Shown: positions 1 through 10,459 of the stretch, one piece after another
Numbering within the stretch: the stretch's first letter is position 1
Layout of the letters: every line of letters begins with the position of its first letter
Assembly: GCA_963575645.1 (NCBI GenBank)
Contig: OY754471.1
Span: 37,022,401 to 37,086,400, forward strand
DNA length: 64,000 bases
Origin: Xanthostigma xanthostigma
Lineage: Eukaryota > Arthropoda > Insecta > Raphidioptera > Raphidiidae
Direction: 5' to 3'
The notes under the pieces: model-generated
Told to the model about the DNA's origin: nothing
Seen by the model: the letters and a program-made list of their open reading frames with translations, nothing else
Database searches by the model: none
Position numbers and translations under genes: made by a program

Positions 1-27
1 AATTAATAAATTGATAATGTTCCTCCC

Positions 28-140
28 GAATATTTTCTTATGTAACTTTATAAAAATTTTATATGAATTTATAGATAGAAAATAGATTTCTTAAATGTAG
101 AAAAACCTCAGTCCGGATTTACCCGGGTGCAATTGTCTAT
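28..140. repeat. Dispersed AT-rich repeat copy with a Helitron-end-like tail
   Basis: About 80 bp here (around 28-108) match 6868-6950, sharing the words TATTTTCTTATGTAAC and TTTTATATGAATTTATAGA. It is followed by a CCGGATTTACCCGGGTGCAA stretch that resembles, in reverse, the 3' hairpin of the Helitrons ending at 2006 and 12761. I read it as an old fragment; family and orientation are uncertain. Confidence 0.4.
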
Positions 141-1087
141 TTTTGCACACTGCTCATCCCAATTTTGTAATGGCGTATAGCATATGTTACTTCTGAAAGT
201 ACAGACTATTGGTCACTGAAAGAATGATATAAATCGGATTATTGGTTCTTGAGTTTTAAGATACACACAAAATTTTCCTTTTTGCATTACTATAGATTTT
301 ATTTTTTGTTAAAACGCTCCAAACAATCAAAAGGCACTCATATATATATTTTACAGTTAGGAGATAATATAATGTTGAAAAACTCTATAAAGTTAAAAGT
401 TTAATGATAAAAAAAAAACAAAAGTTGATAAAAGAAATACGCGTGTAAGTGGTTTTTCAATTATGCTTTTTTTCTTTTCCTGTACGTTAATCATAAAAAT
501 ATTACAAGCAAAAGGAATATATTTATACTGACGATGAAGATTAAGTTTCTTTGAATAATACCAGAAATAAATCTTTGCCTTTTGTTAAGCTTTATTTTAG
601 ATATTTGTACACTTTTATAAAAGGAAATAGGTAGGTATTTTGTGGTTCAACAAATCGCATATACATCGATATTCATGTAGGTACTCATCCAAAAAGCTAT
701 GCGCATAGAATGAGTCAAGGTCACATCTGATTTGCGAACTTTCAACTGTTTTAATTTTTGGATCAGTGTCGATGGCGTCTATCGTTTGAAATTTGTAACT
801 GGGACAGTCTCTTTTTTAATTCGTGTTGTAATTTTTATTTTTACAATGTAAACACGGTTTCTTAATATTTATTTCAATTTTACCAGATAGTACGAACAAA
901 TTATTCATAACAAAAATAATATATTTTCTTTATACCTTGATCGAAAGTGCTTACTTTCGACATCAAATTTCAAGGCAGAAAGTCTAACATTTACTCCTTG
1001 GTGGGATTACATGCCCAAATGCGGAAAGATACGTACGTTCGGGCGGTCGTAAAGCAAAAACAACCAATCAACTGTTGTTTAGATGTC
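141..1087. other. Unassigned AT-rich DNA
   Basis: No open frame, inverted repeat or family match was seen. GC content rises towards 960-1140, just ahead of the candidate promoter and exon at 1088-1338. Confidence 0.5.
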
Positions 1088-1101
1088 GTTTCCATAGCAA
1101 C
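1088..1101. promoter_or_regulatory. X-box-like RFX binding site
   Basis: The 14-mer GTTTCCATAGCAAC fits the RFX-family X-box consensus RYYNYYATRRNRAC at every position. It lies about 155 bp upstream of the ATG at 1255, a usual distance for X-boxes of ciliary genes in worms and flies. A chance match is possible. The exact fit, the distance and a good splice donor downstream make this the best promoter candidate in the window. Confidence 0.45.
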
Positions 1102-1254
1102 CCTATTACATTTTAGCTAATTGTCGCGAACAGCTGTCATTTGTGTTTTTCCTTTTAAACTCAAAGCTGCAGCCTGCTTGGAATTTATCTGTGTTTTTAT
1201 GTAATTAATACGTAATTAATTAATGTATTTAATAAGGGTGCTTACGACAGAGGT

Positions 1255-1338
1255 ATGAAGAAAAATAGTATACACCACATTGGCCGAAAGTCCGATAACC
1301 TTGCCCAGTGCTTCACCTCAGACATCATGGCGCACAGG
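1255..1338 (+). CDS. Candidate first coding exon of a host gene, family not recognised
   Basis: From the ATG the frame reads 28 codons, starting MKKNSIHHIGRKSDNLAQCF and ending at R28. It then meets CACAGG followed by GTAAGA, a strong splice donor at a codon boundary (phase 0). The open frame continues into the putative intron to 1464, but that part becomes AT-rich and low in complexity. GC content in the exon is well above its surroundings, and an X-box-like site lies upstream. If real, this is the 5' end of a plus-strand gene, perhaps ciliary, whose later exons lie among or beyond the transposons. I do not recognise the protein and found no certain second exon. It could be an isolated fragment or a chance frame. 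Confidence 0.35.
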
Positions 1339-1683
1339 GTAAGAATATCACACTTTCGGCCCTTGTGGTGTAATAATATTAAGTCACTATCAATTTTTAT
1401 TTTTCAACAACTAACTAGAGTCGCATTTTATCTTAAAGCATACTATTTTCATTTCATAGCCTAGTAACATAGTGCGACTTGACAAGCGCTAAATTCAAAT
1501 ATCGCTAACAATTCGTTTATCTTGTAAAAATAATTATTTAGTTTAATATTTCACAATATTTATTTGTTAATAATCTTTCGAATAACCAATCCATACAACA
1601 ATATGATGAATTGAATTTTAGGCCATTACATGATTACATCAAAAACGAAGAAAGTGACTTTATGAGCTCGTTCTCTGTCGGGA

Positions 1684-2006
1684 CGCCGGAACGACTTCTT
1701 ATCGCCTCCTGTTCACACTACACGATAAAATTTTTGTAAATGTGTCTTGCTTGGTCCAACTTAGTAGTGACATCTGATAGAATTTACTCCAAGCTACTAG
1801 TTCAGAATTAAACAAAAAAAAACTGTTTTGGTACCAAGTAGTGACATCTGATACAATTCGCTCAAAACTATTAGTTCAGAAGCAAACCTTTTAGAATTTG
1901 TTAAAGCTAATAGTTCAGACGCCGCAGGGCCGCAAACGAAATACATTTTGATTTTTGAAGAATTGTATATCTATCGCACCCGGGTGAAACCGGGACCGGC
2001 CGCTAG
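1684..2006 (+). mobile_element. Helitron 3' part, non-autonomous
   Basis: The 3' terminus has the CACCCGGGTG/CCGGG hairpin sequence followed by CTAG and an outside T, as Helitrons require. The body has short direct repeats (GACATCTGATA, then CTATTAGTTCAGAAGCAAAC) also found in reverse at 45612-45800, so both belong to one family. The 5' start is not certain; 1684 is where similarity-like GC-rich sequence begins. Confidence 0.7.
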
Positions 2007-2445
2007 TAAATCATAAATTTTAACTGCCCAGATAAATATATCAAACACGAAATTTTCATATTTTTTGGTTACTATACTTCTTCAAAAAATCTGAACTCTG
2101 CATCATAATATTAAAAAATTACGAAGAGACCAGTGATTGGTCTGCGTAAATTACGAAAAATTGTTTTCACATAAATCGCGGTGTCCCTTATCAAAATTCG
2201 TTTCACTAAACTTGGATGACTTCAATAAGTTACCAACGTTAAGGTCCCATGTGGCTGCAAACCAGTTTTACATTTGTACAATGTAATATATAGGTACAGA
2301 CAGCAGACCTAGCAGAATCAAAGGATAAAGTGAATTTTTAACGAACGAAAACTTTTAAGAATAGATGGATTCTCTGAAATAACTCGTCAAACGAAACATT
2401 TTCAAAAGTTTTCTTTCGTATCTATAGTGTTTTCTATTAGTTTTT
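2007..2445. other. Unassigned AT-rich DNA
   Basis: Nothing recognisable was found between the Helitron end and the first Y-family sequence. Confidence 0.4.
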
Positions 2446-3117
2446 GACGTGATAAGTCTTATAAATTGATGAATCACCAATATTATAAATTGATAAAACA
2501 CCGGCTGCATGTACGAAAAAGTGTAACGTAACGTTCGTAACGCGTAACGCATAACGTTCCGCCTGACCCTGTGCGTGCTTTTTGCTAATTTCTCGCTCAA
2601 TTTAAATCAGAGCGGTTTGAAACCAGTCTTAAACGAAAGAGGAGAACATTTTACATAGATTTCGTATAACAGAATTTGCCTAAACAGTTTTTTTATACAA
2701 ATTTATATAGAAAAATATTTTATACAAATTTATATAGAAAAATAGCTGTATAAATGCAATGTTGTCTAATGCATGGCGCGACGCGGTCGGTTGTCTTTGT
2801 TTGCCGTACATGGAAATTAGAAGCAAACGTATGTCTTGTCTTAACATGAAAACGGCTGCATTTCTAATGTTTAATTCAATTTTTTGACATTAGTATATTG
2901 TGAAATGCAACGCCATCTAAGTTAAGTATTGGAATAACTAATTATTGTTAGAACATAATACTTTGTAAGTTGCAAACGTCACTTTTGACATTTCTTATCA
3001 TTCCGACACCAAGGATAAGCGGATTGAAACCAAATTTTGGGAGGTTTAGGTTATGTATTACGGAATACGTTATCACGTAAAACTATCGTCCGTAAACCGA
3101 CTTTACAGACAACCAAT
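2446..3117 (+). mobile_element. Y-family element split by an X-family fragment
   Basis: The left Y terminus (2446-2578) starts GACGTGATAAGTCTTATAAA and includes GAAAAAGTGTAACG and GTGCGTGC. The right terminus (3044-3117) runs from TTTAGGTTATGTATTACGG to ACAGACAACCAAT. The same two ends recur at 33603-34168 and, inverted, at 7916-8294. The interior 2588-3043 is a different repeat (X), also found at 27710-28080. I infer that X inserted into Y. Both ends carry ACGTGATAACG-type words in opposite orientation. Superfamily not recognised. Confidence 0.55.
2588..3043 (+). repeat. X-family repeat, left portion
   Basis: The sequence matches the inverse of about 27690-28075, including CGCTCAATTTAAATCAGAGC, the tandem TTTATATAGAAAAATA blocks and GCGGATTGAAACCAAATTTT. 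It contains an internal 31-bp tandem duplication around 2690-2745. Other copies start near its right edge at 8698, 26258 and 44940. Confidence 0.6.
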
Positions 3118-3325
3118 TTTTGAACAAATAATTTAGTGCAGGTGTTTCGTATGGAAAGCATGTATAACATTTTACGAATCTAATTTCAATAAAATATTAG
3201 AAGATTTTCTATTTTATTGAAATTATATTTAATTAGTAAAAAGACAAAAATAATTTAGGTTAAAAGTTATAAAAGCATGATACATGACTAAAAATCCAGT
3301 TAAAATCCAGATTTTTATAATATTA

Positions 3326-3844
3326 CTAGCTGTAACCCGCGACTACGTCTGCGTGGAATTTATTTTTTTTTGCACAGAACCCTAATTCTTTTTTTAAATT
3401 AAAAATAGCCTAAAAGTTACTACTTATAACATCGTCTGTCTGCCTATATAAACATGTGTGTTTATAATGTTCATATATTTGCAGCCTGTTAAATTCTATA
3501 TTATTATTTACCTTTACAGCCTAATAATATTGATTGTATTGAAAACGTACATTCCCAGTCAACATTTACCTATAGCTTTTAACAAAAGTGGAATTCGGGA
3601 CCAATACAATATTTCTGATTGGGTTTTGTACCTATTTCAATTTTTTATTGATTTGCATCGTTTTTTAAATAAGATAGGGTTTTCAGGCATTTTGCCTATA
3701 AACGGAGAGCATATATATATTTTCAAAATTTTTGTCTGCCTGTTTTTACCAGTGCCGTAACTAGCCTTTTATGCACCCTTTGCGCCCCGTCGTTTCGGAG
3801 ATTATCCGGAACAAACACACGGACCTTTTATTTATATGTATAGA
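3326..3844 (-). mobile_element. Non-autonomous Helitron
   Basis: On the minus strand it starts TCTATACATATAAATAAAAG and ends with a GTAGTCGCGGGTTACAG block followed by CTAG. The outside bases are A on the 5' side and T on the 3' side, the Helitron AT target. Length is about 519 bp. It has no coding capacity; small open frames inside are chance. Confidence 0.75.
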
Positions 3845-4270
3845 TAGATGGGTACAGAAACATAAACAGAAAAAAGTGATGAAAACTAAAAATTCGCTCT
3901 AGAAATCTTTAAAACTGTTCAATTACAGACTTAAGTTACAATTTTATTTATTTGTATTAATTGAGCTAACGTCTATATAATTCATAAAAAAAAACAACTC
4001 TCGCAGTAAGTGGATTTTATAATTCGTTACTATATATACAGACACAAGAGAATCCTTCTGAATTATAGGTAATATATTACAAACATACACTTCAATTTTA
4101 TTAATTTGTAAACATATCTATAAAGGCTTGTCTTTAAAAAGTTTGTTTTATCTTTATTTTATTTTCAAATTTTTAGTTACTGCAGCCTAATCTATGCATT
4201 TCTGATACCGGAAGAAAAAGATAATCCGCCATATTAAATTAAGAACGATATAACATATACTTATTCAATT
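3845..4270. other. Unassigned AT-rich DNA
   Basis: Only poly-A and TA-rich low-complexity sequence was seen. Confidence 0.4.
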
Positions 4271-4272
4271 TA

Positions 4273-4720
4273 GTGCAGGCAAATTAGATTTAGAATGTGT
4301 ATTAATTGTAGACAGAACTTTTATCATTGCAAACGGTAAAGGGGCTTATAATGAACGTAAAAAATAAAAATGTCCGGCCAGGGGCAGTAAAGGGTTAATT
4401 CGGGGGGGTCATAAAGGGGGCAAAATATCTTATAGCGTTTTCCAGCGAAACTTAATGTTCTATCAAAAAATGTTCTACAGGACAGTTGTAGAACATAAAA
4501 AGATCTACAACTTTCATAGAGGTCACTTTTTACTGTGATCTCAAAATGTCCGTGAAAAATGCAAAATGTGCGAAGAAAACGATTCTTTTGTTTTTTATTT
4601 TTCATTCCCTTTATTTTATTTTTTACGTTCATTATAAGCCCCTTTACCGTTTGCAATGATAAAAGTTCTGTCTACAATTAATGTTGGTCTTGGCTTCTAA
4701 ATATGCTAATTTGCCTGCAC
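4273..4720. mobile_element. TIR element (MITE-like), TA target
   Basis: The ends are GTGCAGGCAAATTAG and its inverse, each flanked by TA (4271-4272 and 4721-4722). Inside, arms of about 65 bp at 4307-4370 and 4614-4681 are almost identical inverted copies. A TA duplication points to the Tc1/mariner group, but the transposase family is not known. The near-identity of the arms suggests recent activity or gene conversion. Confidence 0.7.
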
Positions 4721-4781
4721 TAATTCCCTTGGCACCCGACATATATTTGAGTGTGATAATTAACCTAAACTTGACTAGCTG

Positions 4782-5393
4782 AAGGCCCCTTCACACCAGG
4801 CAGGATTTCGTGCTCGCTAGCTTGCTTGAAGTCTTGCAGGCTGCCATGCATGGTATCCTGCTTTGTGGTTGGTTGGAAGCACTTCTAGTTTCGCTTCACA
4901 CGCAGCTTGCTTGTTTGCTCGCTGCTTTGCTAGGTTGACACTTGACAGTTATATTTGAAATTTAAATATGGATATGATGGTTGAGCAAAGAAATAATTGC
5001 TACTATGATTTTAATAATGATTGATAAGCTTCGGGAGAGAAGAGAAAAATCAAAGCAAAAACTTATTTCTTGTCGAGTCCATTTACATTTTTATTTTACA
5101 ACTTTTGGCCCCATCGCTGTTCACTTGGAAGCTTTTCAAACAACACCATTTTAACGATTGTCAAACGATATCACGTGATAAAATACGACTCCATAATTGG
5201 TCAAATTCTCAAACTAGCAGTCAGCGCTGCATGAAAAATAGCACCCAAAATATCACCCAAATATAGAAAGATAGCGAGCAGCGGACCAATCAGTGACGTC
5301 ACATCGAACAACGTAACGTGCAAAGCTGCCTGCAAGACTCCAACTCCAAGCAAGCTAGTGAGAAGGAAATCCTGCATCGTGTGAAGAAGCCTT
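4782..5393. mobile_element. TIR element, CTTCACAC type
   Basis: The left end is AAGGCCCCTTCACACCAGGC. The right end reads inverted as AAGGCTTCTTCACACGATGC, and both continue into GCAGGATTTC and CTAGCTTGCTTG. Length is 612 bp. No clear 8-bp target duplication was seen. The style resembles non-autonomous hAT elements. It has no transposase reading frame. Confidence 0.65.
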
Positions 5394-6489
5394 AAGTTGC
5401 TAACAGGTAATGTTAAATAAAAGCTTGTAAAAACTATTTTACTATTCGTATATTTGAATTGCATCAGCCCAAATACAATGAACATTTACCTATTTATAAG
5501 ACTGTTATTTAAGCAAAAATATGAATTGTCTGTCGATCTTCTTTAAAAATGTTCTGCGTCTTTTGTTCAAGCAGCAGTGAATTTCTTTGAAATTCAAATA
5601 ATATTTGGAACTCGAAGAATATTTCGGTTATTTTATACATTGAACATAATATATTCCAATAATTCACAATTAACAGAACAAAGAGGACTTTATTTGTTTA
5701 AGTTGAACAATACAAATTCATTGTAAATGTTTTTGTTCAATGAATTGAGTAATTGTATGTACATATAGAATATTGTATATGTATTTGTCGACTAAAAACA
5801 AACAATGGCAACAAATAAATCCTCACGACTCGTGCGAGTAAATGAAGAAAAGATTAAACTTGGGAATAAATCAAAACCGTGTAGGCTAGGTGTTTTCCTA
5901 GTCTGTATTATAGAACTAATGTATTTAGACGACCCGCGTTGAGCGTGGACGTTTTGACAAACGAAACAAGTAATTTAAATAAACATATTTTTGAGTGAGT
6001 TAATGGATCATCTACGCTGGCTTGCACGAAGCATTGCCAAAAAAATTGATTTAACAATGACCTCGGATTGTGACAGTATTGATGTGAAACAATCTATTGG
6101 CGCTTTACTGCGATTCGTATGCTGTGACGCTCCATGTCGTCATGCCCCCTCGACGCCATCGCTTTCGACTCCCTTGTGTGTATGTGTGTGCGCGCGCGTA
6201 AGCAATACACTACCTTGCTTCTCTGTGTAAGTGCGTTTTTATATATTAGTAAGTCACATTATATGGTGAAATTTAGTTACAGGGCGAAATTTAGTTACTT
6301 AGATTTTTGCTTAAATTTGTTTCACATCTGCCAGGCGTCCCACGACAGCTCATTATTTTTTTATTATTTAGATACAGGAGCAGTCTAATGTCGTTGTGAA
6401 ACTCCCTCTCATATTGAACATTGATTGTACGATGAAGGAAGGTTTTTGGTTGAGGATCATAAGTAAATAAGCTTTACCAATGTTTCGCT
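5394..6489. other. Unassigned region with a GT/GC dinucleotide tract
   Basis: No supported gene. An open frame at 5991-6230 has a mixed amino-acid composition but no recognisable domain, splice context or start context. A purine-pyrimidine alternating tract (TGTGTG then CGCGCG) lies at about 6174-6199. Confidence 0.4.
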
Positions 6490-6534
6490 AGTGGCCAACG
6501 TTTCGAAAAATTTATTTTCATCTTCAGGGCCTCA
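6490..6534 (-). ncRNA. Hammerhead-ribozyme-like motif
   Basis: Read on the minus strand: stem I GGCC (6528-6531), core CTGAAGA (6521-6527), stem II GAAAA-loop-TTTTC (6505-6519), GAAA (6501-6504), then CGTT and the second stem I strand GGCC (6493-6496). This is the order of a type I hammerhead with a minimal stem III (ACGU), as known from Penelope-like retroelements. It lies in a region with no recognisable reverse transcriptase, so it would be an orphan copy. Confidence 0.5.
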
Positions 6535-6839
6535 AGCTGGTCGAAAGGTGGTAAATTGTTAAAACAACATACATGATCATATTATTATGGGTTAAAAAAT
6601 ATTAATATGAACATTAGATTGTACATTCAGAAAAAAATTACTGATTTCCGTTAAAAATTATTGCTTTTGAAGCTAAATTTTAATCAAAATGCGTAGGAAA
6701 ATGTTGTCTACAAGTGGTAATTATACAAAAATCTATGTTAAATACACATGTACCTACACAGTTTAAAAATTGTTTCAATTAATCAATTATTTTTCGAGCA
6801 GGATCTATTTCAAATTCTACAATGCTCTTCGTATTACTG

Positions 6840-6960
6840 TGTATTTAATTGATAAAATAACGGTTTTTTCTCAATATTTTCTTATGTAACCTTATGAAAA
6901 TTTTATATGAATTTATAGAGAAAAAAATGGACATTTCGAAAATGTAAAAAAAGTTACCAT
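6840..6960. repeat. Second copy of the AT-rich repeat at window start
   Basis: The words AATATTTTCTTATGTAAC and TTTTATATGAATTTATAGAG match 28-108 in direct orientation. Confidence 0.5.
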
Positions 6961-7504
6961 TTAGAAAAAAATGCATGTACATTGTACATTTCCGGTTGAG
7001 TTAATCTGGAGTTGAACAAAAAACGATTTATACTTTTTTGTATCTAGTAGGATAGACAAATTATTTCTTGTTACCACTTTCGATGAACGCACTATATATT
7101 ATGAGCGATAATCTTGAATCTCTAGCGAGCAATGTACCAAAACATCTATTTTGTAATTTTATAAAATGTCTGAACACAAAACAAAATGTCTCTTTTTGAT
7201 TATTGGCTTGAGCAGATATACATAATATGTACACATAAACATTAACCGCTTGGAAAACAATGATTAAAATACAAAGACACAATTGTGGAAAACAAAGATG
7301 GAAATAGCTACGTTTTAAGATAAAATTAAACCTAAATAATATAACGTATTATATACACGTATTTATAATGTGTGCATGTATATTGTATATGTACAATGGA
7401 CAAACATGACTTCCTTAATGTCAAGGATTAACCCTGTTTTAATTTCCTGTTCACTTTCCCCAGTTATCCTAAACTCGACGTCTCCCATTCGTTGCCTGTA
7501 TATA
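6961..7504. other. Unassigned AT-rich DNA
   Basis: No gene, TIR or family match was found. Confidence 0.4.
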
Positions 7505-7915
7505 CAGGGTGATTCCAAAGTTGACGTTATTCTTTCACCAGCGAATAAGGCTTCAACAAATAAGATTTTTTTTTCCTTTGGCGCTTTTTCGAAATATCAA
7601 CATCAACGGAGATACAGGGTGTCAATTTATTTAAAAATTAAAATTTATTTATAACTGCCAAACCACTCGAGATATTTAAGAAATATTTTGTAGGTGTCAA
7701 TAGCTACGTGGGAGGGAAATTATTCAATAAATAAAATATTTTTGGGTTGACCAGTGGCGCGCGTAGAAAAATTGTTTAATATTTTTAAGAAAAAAAATGG
7801 TACGCCACTGATTTTTCTAAAAATAAAAATTGTTTTTGAATTCCTTGGTCAATTCTAAAAAGAAAAGCTCTTTTATTATTTTATGGTACAGCGCACCGTT
7901 TTGGAGTAAAAAAAA

Positions 7916-8294
7916 ATTGGTTGTCTGTAAAGTCGGTTTACGGACGATAGTTTTACGTGATAACGTATTCCGCTCGAATATCATATTTAATAATACATTA
8001 CTGCGCTCTCGCTTGCACGCACAGGGTCAGGTGGAACGTTACACTTTTCGGAACGTTACACTTTTCGCAACGTTACACTTTTCGGAACGTTACACTTTTT
8101 CGTGCGTGCAGCTGATGTTCCATCAATCGGAACGTTACACTTTTCGGAACGTTACACTTTTCGGAACGTTACACTTTTCGGAACGTTACACTTTTCGGAA
8201 CGTTACACTTTTCGGAACGTTACACTTTTTGGAACGTTACATTTTTTCGTGCGTGCAGCTGGTGTTTCATCAATTTATAAGACGTTATCACGTC
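7916..8294 (-). mobile_element. Short Y-family element carrying a minisatellite
   Basis: Both Y termini are present in inverse order: ATTGGTTGTCTGTAAAGTCG at the left and CTTATAA...GACGTTATCACGTC at the right. The interior is mostly a 17-bp repeat array. It is embedded in the TIR element at 7505-8442. Confidence 0.6.
8033..8247. repeat. 17-bp minisatellite GGAACGTTACACTTTTC
   Basis: Four units (8033-8100) and seven units (8129-8247) are separated by a CGTGCGTGCAGCTGATG spacer; the same spacer type ends the array. Units carry the self-complementary AACGTT. Other Y copies at 2446 and 33603 hold only one or a few units, so the array expanded here. Confidence 0.9.
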
Positions 8295-8442
8295 AAACTT
8301 TGACACCCTAAAAACTAAAACTTTGACACCCTCTACCTCCGTTGATGTTGATATTTCGAAAAAGCGCCAAAGAAAAAAAAATCTTATTTGTTGAAGCCCT
8401 ATTCGCTGGTGAAAGGATAACGTCAACTTTGGAATCATTCTG

Positions 8443-8697
8443 TATATATTATATCAAAGGATACGTTATAACAATTTCAAGTTTGCAATTTTATAGTTCA
8501 TACACTTTTATTTATTGTCTTGTAATGTAATTTATATTCTTAACCATTTCAACATCACAAGTAAGGAATCGTCTAATTTACGTCAAAGTTCACTTTTCAA
8601 ATTTTTCAAATATTTTTTTCGTTTTGAAGTACCCTAAATCCAAAAAACATATTTTTGGAAAAATTCTGTGCGTTTGTTAGCCTGTAAACACGATACA
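8443..8697. other. Unassigned DNA between elements
   Basis: AT-rich sequence with no recognised feature. Confidence 0.35.
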
Positions 8698-9190
8698 GAT
8701 CAAACGGATGAGCGGATTGAAACCAAATTTTGAGAGGATATTTGATATGCAAATATGAAGAGACCTATTGTTTTTGGGGAGGAATATGCGCATGCGCAAA
8801 AGAGATATATGCTATAAAGGTGTTTTTATACAATAATGGTGTACTTTTTAAACAAATTATTATTCTATCTATTTCTACAAGTTTTGTAGAACTTTTTTTG
8901 TAAACTTTAGTTTCAGAAATTTTTTGAAAATAATAAAAATCTGTTGTTCTTTTGTTCTATAGATCTGTTAGATACTTGACAAGCATGCTTTGATTAACTT
9001 TTACATGACGTGATAACATAAATATTATATAGATATCCATGAAAACGAATAGCACATATAATATTTAATATTAGCCGTTACCCACGTCACCGCACGCATT
9101 AACAGGACTTTCATTTTCTTTTTTATAATATGTCAAATGTCAATATTTTTGAAATTGGAATGGTCCTGTCGCCCAATTACCTAGCTAATT
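8698..9190 (+). repeat. X-family repeat, right portion
   Basis: Starts at GAGCGGATTGAAACCAAATTT and runs through GCGCATGCGCAAAAGAGATA to CTGTCGCCCAATTAC. It matches the inverse of 25622-26258 and 44578-44945. A degenerate Helitron-like 3' end (CCGTTACCCACGTCACCGCA, in reverse) lies inside at about 9072-9095. Confidence 0.65.
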
Positions 9191-9209
9191 TTTTTTTTGT
9201 AATTTACAG

Positions 9210-9435
9210 CAGTTATATAGTTGATAATCAGAACACGATACACGTATCGGAATTAAAGGTAATTATTATGACAAAAAATTGTGGCAAAATAAAATTAGAC
9301 AATATGTTGCCCTCCGGTAATCAATACAATTTCAATGACATACCAGTTCATTACAGTCAAACCATGTTCAACATTGTCAAATTGAAACTATTCACAAAAC
9401 ATGTTATAGAGAGGATTTATTATGAAATAAAATAA
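9210..9435 (+). CDS. Exon-like frame after a good splice acceptor, unknown product
   Basis: A polypyrimidine run and TTTACAG end at 9209. The following frame (phase: one leading base) reads IVDNQNTIHVSELK, then KNCGKIKLDNMLPSGNQ and IPVHYSQTMFNIVKLK, to TAA at about 9433-9435, which overlaps AATAAA. The composition is protein-like and the stretch is absent from other repeats here. It could be a terminal exon, perhaps of the gene starting at 1255, though the phases do not join directly. An internal GTAATT at about 9259 could be a donor. No family recognised; chance is quite possible. Confidence 0.25.
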
Positions 9436-9648
9436 TACCGTTGGCTCATAAGTCATGAGTGTTGTGTCATTGTCATGATTGACAGGATTAATTACTCAAT
9501 CAAGTAATAGCTAATAAAAATTTGAAATATTACGTCAATCAACACTCGTGTAAAATAATACAATTTTGGATGTTAATTTGAATTTTGAAAGCTTTCCAGT
9601 ATCACACTTGGTCAAAACTGTTTTGTTAATATAATCCTTTGTGTAGTA
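9436..9648. other. Unassigned AT-rich DNA
   Basis: No feature seen apart from the first copy of the hAT target duplication at its right edge (9641-9648). Confidence 0.35.
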
Positions 9649-9923
9649 CAGGGGTTGGCAACCTGCGGCTCGCGAGCCACATGTGGCTCTTTCGATGCTA
9701 AGTTGCGGTTCTCCAGTTCAATACGCAAAAATTAATTAGTTTATTATAAAAACCCTTAAAAATTGTGCAATCGATCCACGTTTGAGTCGTTTATTTTAAA
9801 TCAAATATAGGTATATATGCAAATACTAAAATATTGAAGCAAAAGTTAGTGGCTCTTAAGAACTGGTAAATGTTATAAATTGTCAATTTTGGCTCTTTCA
9901 TCTCAAAAGGTTGCCGACCCCTG
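9649..9923. mobile_element. Non-autonomous hAT element, 275 bp
   Basis: Ends CAGGGGTTGGCAACC and GGTTGCCGACCCCTG are classic hAT TIRs. Flanking GTGTAGTA (9641-9648) and GTGTAATA (9924-9931) form an 8-bp target duplication with one mismatch. GGCTCGCGAGCC and GGCTCTTT words lie in subterminal positions. No transposase. Confident from structure alone. Confidence 0.9.
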
Positions 9924-10125
9924 GTGTAATAGTATGACGAGCGAGTCCTGAAACTAAAAAAACGGACAAACGCGAGTTAAGCTGCGAACACATTTCTATG
10001 TTCTAATGTGATGAAAATCTGAGAGCAAAGGATTTTCATGGCAATGCGAAATCGATAGTCCAGTTTTACTACTCCTTCACTGAAAATTACGATCATGGCG
10101 TCATTCGATTCGGAATGACATCTAG

Positions 10126-10341
10126 AAACTTTTTGAAAAAATTGAAGTGGGGGACGGAAAAATTACAAAAGTTATAAACAAAAGAGTAAAAAAAATAGAG
10201 GTGTTTGGTTTTTTAAGAATATCTCAAGAACTATTTCAGATATATGAAAACACAATCAAGATTCTGAAAGAGCAGGAAATTTCTTACGAAAAAATCCCAT
10301 CTTCCGGATTTCTACCACCAATATTTCTAATTTTAATTTAG
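10126..10341 (+). CDS. Short frame of unknown origin, possibly exon or LINE ORF1 scrap
   Basis: After a CTAG that could be a weak acceptor, the frame reads through KIEVGDGKITKVINKRVKK, ISQELFQIYENTIKILKEQ and ISYEKIPSSGF to a TAG at 10341. The pattern YENTIKILKEQEISY resembles the region of jockey-type LINE ORF1 proteins before the zinc knuckles, but the match is from memory and weak. It may equally be a host exon or chance. Confidence 0.2.
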   Translation, partial: KLFEKIEVGDGKITKVINKRVKKIEVFGFLRISQELFQIYENTIKILKEQEISYEKIPSSGFLPPIFLILI

Positions 10342-10459
10342 AAGTAAAAATAGGGCTAAACATTTTTTTAAATGAAATTTGCTTACCCAGAAAAGACTAC
10401 ATCTATCCCAAACTGCCCCAGATTACATGGCTAAAAAGTTATTTAACAGGCTGCCAGTG

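Larger units (their letters stand above)
7505..8442. mobile_element. TIR element of CAGGGTG type with a Y element inside
   Basis: The left end is CAGGGTGATTCCAAAGTTGA; the right end is its inverse at 8431-8442. The arms remain alignable for about 120 bp through CACCAGCGAATA and AAATATCAACATCAACGG. TATA flanks both ends, fitting a TA-targeting element. The interior holds the Y copy at 7916-8294 and a small inverted pair around CAGTGGCG (7752-7815). The 157-codon open frame from 7830 only translates the 17-bp repeats and is not a gene. Confidence 0.7.

Noticed and set aside
3753-3800. hAT left end CAGTGCCGTAACTAG
   Set aside because: No matching right end or target duplication; it lies within a Helitron with good termini. 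Kept only as a possible old fragment.
7830-8303. 157-codon open frame with repeated ERYTFRNVTLF blocks
   Set aside because: It is only the translation of the 17-bp minisatellite, whose unit length yields periodic peptides; no start or domain support.
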